From NCBI GenBank assembly GCA_018701215.1, contig JABIWH010000028.1:101131-165130 (forward strand): a DNA stretch of 64,000 nucleotides, given 5' to 3'. The notes under the pieces are model-generated. The model ran no database searches. It was not told where the DNA came from and was given only the letters and a program-made list of their open reading frames with translations. The stretch's first letter is position 1. Every line of letters starts with the position of its first letter. Of this stretch, positions 26,612 through 34,682 are shown in pieces. This DNA comes from Rhodospirillaceae bacterium. Its GTDB lineage: Bacteria > Pseudomonadota > Alphaproteobacteria > GCA-2731375. The position numbers and the translations under genes were made by a program.

Positions 26612-27561
26612 GTTTGGATCCACAATGCGCGGCCATTGTCGAGGCTGCCGCGGCGGCCGGCGGCTCGCCCTTGGAACAAAGCGACCACCTCGCATCACGG
26701 GAAGCCTATGAAGCCGCGACCGGCGTCTATCGTCATGCCACCGGCGAACTGCAAAGCGTGGAAGACCGAACTATTCCCGGCCCGGGTGGCCCAGGCGGCG
26801 GCAAGATACCGATCCGCATCTATACCCCGGTATCCGTGCTACCGGCCATGGGCGTGACGCTGTTCTTTCATGGCGGCGGCTGGGTCATTGGATCACTGGA
26901 AAGCCACGATCATATCTGCCGCTATCTGGCTCACGGCGCCGGCTGTATCGTGGTCGCGGTGGACTACCGCCTGGCACCTGAACATAAATTCCCCGCCGGC
27001 CTGGAGGATTGCATCGCCGCCACCCGTTGGGTTGCGGAAAACGCCGAAACCATTGGCGGCGATCCCGCCCGCATCGCCGTGGCGGGCGACTCAGCGGGCG
27101 GCAACCTGGCGGCATCCACCGCCCTGGCCTTACGTGACAGCGACAGGAAAATTCCCCTGAGCCTGCAATTGCTGATCTACCCGTCGGTGGATTTTACCGC
27201 CCAGACCGCATCAATGGAGGAAAATGGCGAAGGCTATCTTTTGACCCGGCATTCGGTGGAAGCCTTCGCGGATATGTACCTGCCCAACAAAGCTGCCCGC
27301 AGCGATCCCCGCGCCTCGCCGCAATTGGCGAAATACCATATTGATCTGCCCCGCGCCTGGATCCAAACCGCCGAATTCGATCCCCTGCGCGATGAGGGGC
27401 GAATTTATGGCGAGACCCTGGCAAAAGCGGGCGTGGCGGTGGAATACAAATGCTATGCCGGCATGGTGCACGGTTTTGCCCGCATGGGCGGCATGGTCGA
27501 TGTGGCCCTCGATGCCCTTGAACATGCCGCCGGGGCTTTGAAATCGGCCTTCGACGCCTAA
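26608..27561 (+). CDS. Alpha/beta hydrolase, hormone-sensitive-lipase family
   Basis: Carboxylesterase of the HSL family, 317 residues. The oxyanion motif HGGGW (in FFHGGGWVIGS), nucleophile Ser162 in GDSAGGN, Asp258 (in EFDPLRDEG) and His288 (in GMVHGF) form a complete catalytic set; DYRLAPEHKFP is also typical. It is translationally coupled to the upstream cyclase (ATGA) and ends on the first base of the dusA start, so the three genes share an mRNA. It should hydrolyse short or medium acyl esters; a link to cAMP is not implied beyond co-transcription. Confidence 0.92.
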   Translation: MSLDPQCAAIVEAAAAAGGSPLEQSDHLASREAYEAATGVYRHATGELQSVEDRTIPGPGGPGGGKIPIRIYTPVSVLPAMGVTLFFHGGGWVIGSLESHDHICRYLAHGAGCIVVAVDYRLAPEHKFPAGLEDCIAATRWVAENAETIGGDPARIAVAGDSAGGNLAASTALALRDSDRKIPLSLQLLIYPSVDFTAQTASMEENGEGYLLTRHSVEAFADMYLPNKAARSDPRASPQLAKYHIDLPRAWIQTAEFDPLRDEGRIYGETLAKAGVAVEYKCYAGMVHGFARMGGMVDVALDALEHAAGALKSAFDA

Positions 27562-28559
27562 TGTCCGGACCCGCCATGGAACGGCGTTTCTGCGTGGCGC
27601 CAATGATGGAATATACCGACCGGCATGAGCGCTATTTTCTGCGCCAGATCAGCCGCCGGGCCCTGCTGTATACGGAAATGGTTACGGCGGAAGCGGTCAT
27701 CCATGGCGACCGCGCGCGCTTGCTGGGTTTCTCCGCCGCCGAACATCCCGTTGCCTTGCAACTGGGCGGTGCGGAGCCGGAACGCATGGCCATGGCGGCG
27801 GAGATTGGCCAAGGCTTTGGCTATGACGAGATCAACATCAACGTCGGCTGCCCCAGTGACCGCGTACAATCAGGCCGCTTCGGTGCCTGCCTGATGGCGG
27901 AACCCGATTTGGTCGCCGCCTCCGTCAAGGCCATGGGCGCGGCCACGGATCTGCCCATCACGGTAAAATCCCGCATCGGCATTGATGATCAGGACAGTTA
28001 CGACTTCCTCCGGCAATTCGCCGAAGTGGTGGCGGCGGCGGGCTGCGCCACCTTCATCGTGCATGCCCGCAAGGCCATACTGTCTGGCTTGAGCCCGAAG
28101 CAGAACCGCGAGATACCACCACTGGATTACGAGCGGGTCTATCGCCTGAAAGCTGACTACCCGGAATTCGAAATCATCATCAACGGCGGCATCGACAGCC
28201 TGGCGCAATGCCAAACGCATCTGGAACATGTGGATGGCGTCATGCTTGGACGCGCGGCCTATCAATCGCCCTATATGATGGCCCAGGTGGATCGGGACCT
28301 GTTCGCCGAGACCGCCGCCGTACCAAGCCGCACGGATCTGGTCGCCGCCATGCTGCCCTATATCGCGGAACAAATGGCCCAAGGCGTCCGCCTGCATGCC
28401 ATCGTCCGGCACATGTTGGGGTTATACCATGGCCAGCCGGGCGCCAAGGCCTGGCGCCGCTATATTTCCGAGCACAGCTACCAGGCAGGCGCCGACGGGG
28501 GCCTGTTGGAGGCCGCCGTGGCACAAATGTCCGAACGCGTATTGGCCAGCGCTAGTTGA
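27561..28559 (+). CDS. dusA: tRNA-dihydrouridine(20/20a) synthase DusA
   Basis: FMN enzyme that reduces uridine in the D-loop of tRNA. The protein has 332 residues with the DusA-type start FCVAPMMEYTDRHERYFLR, the catalytic Cys97 in NVGCPSDRVQSGRFGACLM, KSRIGIDDQDSY, VHARKAILSGLSPKQNR and NGGIDSL. The DusA-specific N-terminal and SPKQNR segments set it apart from DusB and DusC. Its ATG overlaps the esterase stop (TAATG). Its last eight bases overlap the convergent alcohol dehydrogenase gene. Confidence 0.95.
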   Translation: MSGPAMERRFCVAPMMEYTDRHERYFLRQISRRALLYTEMVTAEAVIHGDRARLLGFSAAEHPVALQLGGAEPERMAMAAEIGQGFGYDEININVGCPSDRVQSGRFGACLMAEPDLVAASVKAMGAATDLPITVKSRIGIDDQDSYDFLRQFAEVVAAAGCATFIVHARKAILSGLSPKQNREIPPLDYERVYRLKADYPEFEIIINGGIDSLAQCQTHLEHVDGVMLGRAAYQSPYMMAQVDRDLFAETAAVPSRTDLVAAMLPYIAEQMAQGVRLHAIVRHMLGLYHGQPGAKAWRRYISEHSYQAGADGGLLEAAVAQMSERVLASAS

Positions 28560-29604
28560 CCAGTACGTAGCGGCCCACCGCCTTGCCGTCGCGCAGATCG
28601 GCGATGGCCTGGCCGGCCTCGCGCAAGGGGCGCGGGATCACGGGCACCGGTTTTACCTTGCCCGCCTGCACCAGTGCCATCAGCTCGTGCATCTCGTCCA
28701 AGGTACCCACATAACTGCCCACTAGGCTCATCATCCGCAACGGCAGACTGGCGAGCGGTATGGGCATGGCGCCGCCGAACAGGCCGACAACGACGATCTT
28801 GGCTTCCCGCGCCGCAGCCTGCATGGCAAAGCCGGTAGAGGCCGGCGCGCCGACAAAATCGATCACTCCATGCACGCCACCGCCGGTCTTCTCCAGCAAA
28901 GAGGCGACGGCGCCGGCATCACTGTTGTCGATCACAATATCGGCGCCCGCCGCCAGCGCGGCGGCGCGTTTCGCCGGATCAATATCAGCCACCACCAGCT
29001 TGGCATCAACCACCGCCTTGGCCATGCCAATGCCTGCCAGTCCGACGCCGCCCGCACCGACGATCATCAAATGTTGGTCGGCGCGCAGATGATTAAGCTT
29101 CTTCAAGGCGCTGTACGCGGTTACGCCGGAGCAGGCACAGGTCGCGGCATAAGGTTCATCCACGTCCGCGAAGGGCACCAGGTATTTCGCATGCGGGGCG
29201 ATGCAGTATTCCGCATAACCGCCGGCATAGCGCGTGCCCACGGTGCGCGGTGCCAGACACAGCAGATCCTCGCCACGCTGACAGACGTCGCATTCGCCGC
29301 AACCGATCCAGGGGAAGACAATGCGCTTGTCGCCGATTTCAACGCCCGTCGCATCCGATCCCAGGGCCACCACCTCGCCCAGGGTTTCATGGCCCATGGT
29401 GAAGGGCAGTTGCAGGCCACGCTCCTCCAACGACAGCTTGTTATCGCCGCCCATGTCGAAATAACCGTCCCAGATGTGGATATCGCTGTGACAGATGCCC
29501 GAGGCGGTAACCCGGAGCAGCACTTCCGTGCCCTGTGGTTCCGGCGTCGGCACCTCTCGTTCTTCCAGGGGCTCGCCCCATTTCACGATCTGATACGCCT
29601 TCAT
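28552..29604 (-). CDS. Zinc-dependent alcohol dehydrogenase
   Basis: Medium-chain zinc alcohol dehydrogenase, 350 residues, NAD(P)-dependent. The catalytic zinc ligands are Cys in GICHSDIHIWDG, the GHE motif and a later cysteine (TCACSGVTAY). The structural zinc site is CGECDVCQRGEDLLC. The cofactor motif is GAGGVGLAGIGMAKA, followed by VADIDPAKR, which favours NAD. A GGAGG-rich stretch precedes the ATG. It is divergent from a ketosynthase gene over 166 bases. It could oxidise a secondary or primary alcohol to the ketone or aldehyde used elsewhere in this region, but that is inference. Confidence 0.92.
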   Translation of the reverse strand: MKAYQIVKWGEPLEEREVPTPEPQGTEVLLRVTASGICHSDIHIWDGYFDMGGDNKLSLEERGLQLPFTMGHETLGEVVALGSDATGVEIGDKRIVFPWIGCGECDVCQRGEDLLCLAPRTVGTRYAGGYAEYCIAPHAKYLVPFADVDEPYAATCACSGVTAYSALKKLNHLRADQHLMIVGAGGVGLAGIGMAKAVVDAKLVVADIDPAKRAAALAAGADIVIDNSDAGAVASLLEKTGGGVHGVIDFVGAPASTGFAMQAAAREAKIVVVGLFGGAMPIPLASLPLRMMSLVGSYVGTLDEMHELMALVQAGKVKPVPVIPRPLREAGQAIADLRDGKAVGRYVLVN

Positions 29605-29770
29605 CTCTCCGCCTCCCGATAATCCCGTCTATAAAATGTTGCCGCCAGCCTATGGCAGCAGTCAGCCGGGGTCCAGCACGGATGGCCGGGATTTCCATGA
29701 CAACAGCCTCTGTATTTGGGCATAATCACCTTGGCACGGTGCCGAATAATAAACTCAGTAAGGAAACCCA

Positions 29771-30994
29771 ATGGAAAATGTGGCGATTACCGGGATGGGG
29801 GTGATTTCTTCCATCGGCTCGAACTTTGACGAGGTCAACCGCAACTTCCACGCGGGCCATGTCGCCGTACAGGCAGCACCCTGGGCGGGAGACGAGGGCC
29901 TGGATTATGCCTGGGTTTCACTGATCAATGACTTCGAGCCCGAGCAATGGATGGATCAGCGGGTCATCACGGGCAGCGATCCGTTCACCTGGTATGCTGT
30001 CGCGGCCGCTGTGCAGGCGGTTGAAGACTCTGGTCTGACCGATCTGGACCCACGCCGCACCGCCGTGATCATGGGTTCGGCGCTGGGCGGCTGCCAATCC
30101 GTTGCCGACGCCCAACATGGCCTGGATACGGAAGGCCCCGACGGTGTTTCGCGGAAGCTGCAATTGCAAGCCTGGAATAATATGGGCGCCGCGCATATCG
30201 CCCTGCGGTGGGACCTGCACGGGCCGATGCTGACGCTGTCGACCGCCTGCGCCTCGGCCCACGACGCCATTGGCACCGCCGCCCGGATGATCGAGGCCGG
30301 GATCGTCGATGTGGCCATCACCGGCGCCTCGGACAGCGGACGCAGCAAGTTGCAGATATTCTCCATGGGCAAGTACGGCATGTTCTCCCAGCAACCGGAC
30401 CCCTACAAGGCCTGCATGCCGTTCGATGTGAACCGCACTGGGGTGATGCCCGGCGAGGGTGCCGGCGTGTTGGTATTGGAACGCGCCGACCGGGCCCGCG
30501 CACGGGGTGCTACAATCCATGGCCGGGTCCGGGGCTATGGCTCCCTGGCCGACGCCTACCATCCGTCATCGCCCGAACCGAACGGCAAGTGGGAACAGGT
30601 GGCAATGGAGGACGCCCTGGCCGATGCCGGTATGGAAGCTGACGCGGTCGATGCCCTGTTCGCCCATGGTACCGCGACCACGGTCGGCGATATCGCCGAG
30701 GCCAAGGCCATCAACCGTCTGTTCGCCGGCCGCGGGGATCCTCTGCCCGTGGCCTCGGTCAAGGGGCACCTGGGCCATACGGCGGGCGGCGCCGGTGTTT
30801 TCAGCCTGTTCGGCGGCATGGCCAGCATGAAGGCCAACGCGGTCATTCCCAACGCCGGCACCAAGGATGTTGATCCGATAGTGGAATTTCACGCCGTGAT
30901 CAACGAACCGCACGAAACCAAAGTCGAAACCATCCAGGTCAATGCGTTTGGCTTCGGCGGCCAAAACGCCTCGATGATCGTGACCCAGGATTAA
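29771..30994 (+). CDS. Beta-ketoacyl synthase (FabF/KAS II-like), stand-alone
   Basis: Condensing enzyme of 407 residues. The catalytic triad is Cys160 (STACASAHDAIG), His299 (AHGTATTVGD) and His336 (KGHLGHTAGGAG), matching the Cys-His-His set of FabF. The region after residue 30 departs from FabF in detail (AWVSLINDFEPEQW). No acyl carrier protein, ketoreductase or malonyl transferase gene is adjacent, so it is probably not the main FabF. AAGGAAA is a few bases before the ATG. Its last 36 bases have a near-copy after the next gene. Alternative roles are an accessory fatty-acid or lipid elongation step. Confidence 0.9.
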   Translation: MENVAITGMGVISSIGSNFDEVNRNFHAGHVAVQAAPWAGDEGLDYAWVSLINDFEPEQWMDQRVITGSDPFTWYAVAAAVQAVEDSGLTDLDPRRTAVIMGSALGGCQSVADAQHGLDTEGPDGVSRKLQLQAWNNMGAAHIALRWDLHGPMLTLSTACASAHDAIGTAARMIEAGIVDVAITGASDSGRSKLQIFSMGKYGMFSQQPDPYKACMPFDVNRTGVMPGEGAGVLVLERADRARARGATIHGRVRGYGSLADAYHPSSPEPNGKWEQVAMEDALADAGMEADAVDALFAHGTATTVGDIAEAKAINRLFAGRGDPLPVASVKGHLGHTAGGAGVFSLFGGMASMKANAVIPNAGTKDVDPIVEFHAVINEPHETKVETIQVNAFGFGGQNASMIVTQD

Positions 30995-31046
30995 GGAAAT
31001 CAGGGAGGAGAGTCACCCAGCCGGATAACGTGGAGTTGTTTACGTC

Positions 31047-31976
31047 ATGATCGATTACAAAATCCTTGCCGCCGGCACGATGGCCCTCATTTTCACGCTG
31101 AGTCTACCGGGCGGCGCCTCGGCGGCATTCGCCTCCGGTGAAGTCGGTGCGGCGGCAGGCACCGATATATCCTTGTCGCTGGCCCAAAACCGGCGCGGCG
31201 CGGGCAAGGGCGGCAAGAAAAAGAAGGCGCCCCGCCCGGCCCGGGTGGAGGCAGGGAACAATCCGATGCATCCCTCCGCCAGCCGCGCGGTGCAGGAGAA
31301 GGCCGGGCTTTTCAATACCGGCGTGGTGCCGCTCTATCCCGCCGGCGGTCGCTGCCTGGAAATTGCCTCCGCGTTCGGCGACCAAACCCGCTATGACGGC
31401 TCCCATCGGGTCCAGTGGGCCAATCACGGCTATCACGGCGGCAGCGATATTTCCGCCGACGTGGGCACGCCGCTGGTCGCCCTGGCGGACGGCGAGGTCG
31501 TGCACGCCTATTCCGGCGCCCGCTTGGTCGGGCATCAGATCATCATGCGTCACGCTCCAGAGGATACTGGCCTGCCGATCTGGATTTACTCGAAGTATAA
31601 GCACTTTCGCGAACCGCCGGATTTCGCCGTCGGTGAGCGGGTACGGCTGGGACAGGTGCTCGGTTTTTCCGGCAACAGCGGCACCACGGGCGGGCACTTC
31701 GGAGCGGAGGGTTATCCGCATCTGCACTTTTCGATCTATGCGGCCCGCACCGGGCAGTACAAGAGCGTGGCAAAGAGCGTAATTCCACGGGATGTTTTCC
31801 TGATCGATCCGGCGGCGCTCTACCTCCTCAAGAACCGTCAGGTTTATGACAACCACGCGGTACGGGCACTGACGGCGGCGCAAAAGCGCGTCGAAATACC
31901 TTATATGACGGAAACCGGTGAAGTGGTTCCCGCAGGCAGCCGGCTTATCTGGCCATTCAAATGCACGGCGAAATAA
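31047..31976 (+). CDS. Secreted M23 (LytM-type) peptidase domain protein
   Basis: Predicted periplasmic metallopeptidase-fold protein of 309 residues that may cut or bind peptidoglycan cross-links. An N-terminal signal peptide (MIDYKILAAG, hydrophobic core, cleavage near ASA) is followed by a basic Lys/Arg-rich linker around residues 48-70. The LytM metal motifs are present as HGGSDISADVGTP (HxxxD) and HLHFSIY (HxH), with GHFGAEGYP between. No coiled coil was seen. The gene sits between a ketosynthase gene and the relic of another; no functional link to lipid synthesis is evident. Confidence 0.88.
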   Translation: MIDYKILAAGTMALIFTLSLPGGASAAFASGEVGAAAGTDISLSLAQNRRGAGKGGKKKKAPRPARVEAGNNPMHPSASRAVQEKAGLFNTGVVPLYPAGGRCLEIASAFGDQTRYDGSHRVQWANHGYHGGSDISADVGTPLVALADGEVVHAYSGARLVGHQIIMRHAPEDTGLPIWIYSKYKHFREPPDFAVGERVRLGQVLGFSGNSGTTGGHFGAEGYPHLHFSIYAARTGQYKSVAKSVIPRDVFLIDPAALYLLKNRQVYDNHAVRALTAAQKRVEIPYMTETGEVVPAGSRLIWPFKCTAK

Positions 31977-31980
31977 TAAT

Positions 31981-32016
31981 GGCCAGAACGCCTCGATGAT
32001 CACGGTCCAGGAGTAG
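31981..32016 (+). pseudogene. 3'-terminal remnant of a second ketosynthase gene
   Basis: These 36 bases read GQNASMITVQE and a stop, four bases after the M23 stop codon. They match the last 36 bases of the complete ketosynthase gene (30959-30994, GQNASMIVTQD and stop) at 29 of 36 positions, in the same orientation and ending at the same place. Bases upstream of 31981 show no similarity to ketosynthase. The simplest reading is that a tandem second ketosynthase gene once stood here and was replaced or deleted except for its tail. Confidence 0.75.
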
Positions 32017-32059
32017 GCGCAGCCTATTCGGTCTTCCGTTTGTTTTGTGTCAGATGGGG

Positions 32060-33274
32060 TCAGGTCGGCGGCTTGGCCCGTTCCGTGTAGGCGACGCCGT
32101 CGGTAATCAACTCGTCGACCTGGGCCCGGTCATAGCCCAGGCCGGCCAGCACGTCGCGGGTGGCGCTGCCGTAATGGGGCGGCGTGGTACGGACGGAACC
32201 CGGCGTGCGGCCCATCTTGATGGGAATGCCGGTGCCGCGGTAGCCATCCAGTTCAACCACCATCTCGCGGTGTTTGGTATGGGGATGTTCGGCGACCTCG
32301 GGAATGGTCAGCACCGCGCCCGCCGGGGCGCCTTTCGCCAAGAGCGACATGGTAATGTCTTCAGCCACATGGTCCCGCAGCGCCTCGGTAATCGCGGCGT
32401 CCAGCGCATCACGGTTTTCCACCCGCTCGGGGTTATGCAGAAAGCGTGGGTCGGTGGACCATTCGGGATGGCCCAGCAATTCAGCCAGCAACCGGAACTG
32501 CCGGTCATTACCGATGGCCATGAACAGCCGACCCTTTTTGGTCGGATACTGACTATAGGGTGAGATATTGGGGTGCGAATTACCGGTCAGCACCGGCGCC
32601 TTGCCGGACATGAAATAATTCGCCGCCTGGGGATGCAACAGCGCCACGCCGGTATCGAACAACGAGGCATCCACCCGCTGGCCCAGACCCGACCGGCGGC
32701 GTTCCTCCGCCGCCAGCAGAATCCCAATGCTCGCGTATAGCCCGGTGGCCAGATCAATGATCGGCACGCCGATGCGCATCGGCCCGGTTTCGGGCGAGCC
32801 GTTGACCGAGATCTGCCCCGACAGCGCCTGGGCGACGGCGTCATAGCCGGGGAAGCCGCCGAACGGGCCGTCGGCGCCAAAACCGGTGATGGAACAGTAA
32901 ATCAAAGAGGGGAACCGTTTCGAGAGCACCTCTTCATAGCCAATGCCCCATTTCTCCAGGCTGCCGGATTTGAAGTTATCAATCATCACGTCCGCGCCTT
33001 CGAGCAGCTGGAAAAGAATCTCCTGTCCGCGCTGCGTGCGCATATCCAGGCCGATGGAGCGCTTGTTGCGGTTGACGCCCGCGAAATAGGCGGACAGGCC
33101 ATCCTTGAACGGCGGTCCCCAATCGCGCACCTCGTCGCCTTGCGGCGGTTCGATCTTGATGACTTCGGCGCCGTGATCCGACAGCAGCTGGGTGCAAAAC
33201 GGCCCGCCCAGCACACGGGTCAAATCAATCACGCGAAATCCGGCCAACGCGCCGCCTGGTTCTTTGTCTGTCAT
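32060..33274 (-). CDS. CaiB/BaiF CoA-transferase family protein
   Basis: Third class III CoA-transferase of the window, 404 residues. The nucleophile is Asp174 in IIDLATGLYASIG. Family blocks FRVIDLTRVLGGPFCTQLLSDHGAEVIKIE and ITGFGADGPFGGFPGYD are present. It is clearly different from the tandem pair at 17173-19564 and resembles the succinyl-CoA-dependent type with the GYDAVAQALSG segment. It lies 53 bases downstream of an MFS gene on the same strand and may be co-transcribed with it, so it could activate an acid imported by that carrier. Confidence 0.92.
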   Translation of the reverse strand: MTDKEPGGALAGFRVIDLTRVLGGPFCTQLLSDHGAEVIKIEPPQGDEVRDWGPPFKDGLSAYFAGVNRNKRSIGLDMRTQRGQEILFQLLEGADVMIDNFKSGSLEKWGIGYEEVLSKRFPSLIYCSITGFGADGPFGGFPGYDAVAQALSGQISVNGSPETGPMRIGVPIIDLATGLYASIGILLAAEERRRSGLGQRVDASLFDTGVALLHPQAANYFMSGKAPVLTGNSHPNISPYSQYPTKKGRLFMAIGNDRQFRLLAELLGHPEWSTDPRFLHNPERVENRDALDAAITEALRDHVAEDITMSLLAKGAPAGAVLTIPEVAEHPHTKHREMVVELDGYRGTGIPIKMGRTPGSVRTTPPHYGSATRDVLAGLGYDRAQVDELITDGVAYTERAKPPT

Positions 33275-33327
33275 GAGAAATCCATCTAGAGAGAAATACT
33301 GGCGGCCATATTAGCACAAAGCAGCAA

Positions 33328-34545
33328 TCAAGGCGTTTTGGGGTGACATTTGGGCCGCCATGCCATGGCCGCCGCCGAGATCACCGAACCAAACGCCATG
33401 ACCGCAAAGGCCCAGAACCAGGCCACGGGCTCTTCCCGGCCGCCGGCCAGATCGATGGCCAGCCCAACCGCGAGGGGCCCCAGAAAGCCAAAGGTAAATC
33501 CGATTACGCCGAACAGCGCCAAAGCCGCCGCCCGTGTTTCCCCCGTCGAAGCCGCCACGAAACCGGCCGCGATGGCGCCGACATCGCCATAGCTGGTAAT
33601 GCCATGCAGCAGCAACAGGGCAAGAACGAGCACATAAGGACCGGATGCCTGCCAACCAAGCCAGCCGCACACCACGATAGAGGCCAGCGATACCGCGAAG
33701 ATGACCGGCTTGCGGCCCCATCGAACGCCCAGTTCCGCAATAGCGATATTCAACGGCACGGCGATAAATACCGACAAGCCAACGGCGGTAGCCGGCTCCA
33801 AACCCCATCGCGCGCCCTCGTTCACCGCCATATTGAAAGCCAGGAACGGCACGAACCAGACGCGCACCGCGAAGACTTCCCAAAGGTTGCCGGCGTAGGC
33901 GAGCACATAGCGGATAATCTCCACATCCCGTAGTGCGGCGCGAAAGTCGGGGAACCATCGGCTCGTGCGTATCTCGTTGCCGGCCAACGGCGGGCCGATC
34001 AAAAGCAACACCGCCATGGACAATAGCGAGCCAATGCCGGCGGCAATAAACACGGCCTGCCAGCCAAACAGTTTTGAAAACAGGCCTGCAGCCAGGAACG
34101 AGCAGCCGCTACCGATGGCAAAGGCGGCGGTGTAATAAGCACTGGCACGGACCTGTGCTGTACCGCTCAAACGGTCCGCCAACAGCTTCATGCCGACGAT
34201 ATGAATACCAGCGAAGCCGATACCAGCGCTAAAGCGCAACGCCAAGGCCCACCAGAAACCATCGGCGTACAATGCGACACAGAACGAAGCGGCGGCGGAG
34301 ATCAATGCGGCGGCGGCATAGACAATGCGGCCATCCATGCGCTCCGCCGCACCGGTCAGAAAAGGCAGCGCGACCGCATAGCCGGCGAAGTATATCCCAC
34401 CGAGCCAGCCGATCCGCGCCGCGTCCAGCTGCCATAAAACCGCTAGATCCACGGTCAGTGCGGGGATCGCCATGATGGCCATCTGCCCCAGCATCAGGCC
34501 AATCGACAAGGCAAAGGTAATGCGTACCGGAGACCCAGCCGTCAT
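33328..34545 (-). CDS. MFS transporter
   Basis: Inner-membrane major facilitator of 405 residues with about twelve hydrophobic segments. The N-terminal half includes LGGIYFAGYAVALPFLTGAAERMDGR (motif A-like loop) and the C-terminal half repeats the pattern (LGVRWGRKPVIFAVS). No clear ribosome site is seen before the ATG. The substrate is unknown; the adjacent CoA-transferase gene suggests a carboxylic acid, but this is only contextual. Confidence 0.85.
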   Translation of the reverse strand: MTAGSPVRITFALSIGLMLGQMAIMAIPALTVDLAVLWQLDAARIGWLGGIYFAGYAVALPFLTGAAERMDGRIVYAAAALISAAASFCVALYADGFWWALALRFSAGIGFAGIHIVGMKLLADRLSGTAQVRASAYYTAAFAIGSGCSFLAAGLFSKLFGWQAVFIAAGIGSLLSMAVLLLIGPPLAGNEIRTSRWFPDFRAALRDVEIIRYVLAYAGNLWEVFAVRVWFVPFLAFNMAVNEGARWGLEPATAVGLSVFIAVPLNIAIAELGVRWGRKPVIFAVSLASIVVCGWLGWQASGPYVLVLALLLLHGITSYGDVGAIAAGFVAASTGETRAAALALFGVIGFTFGFLGPLAVGLAIDLAGGREEPVAWFWAFAVMAFGSVISAAAMAWRPKCHPKTP

Positions 34546-34682
34546 TTTGTTAGCATGCGGTCATGCCGCCCTTCCATAACAACGGCCCCGAATGAATCGC
34601 CGCCTCCCCGCGTATTGTCGATGTCTTTGTGGGCTATGACAAGTTGCGGCGAATGCCCGCATTATTGTGATAAACTGCTGCG

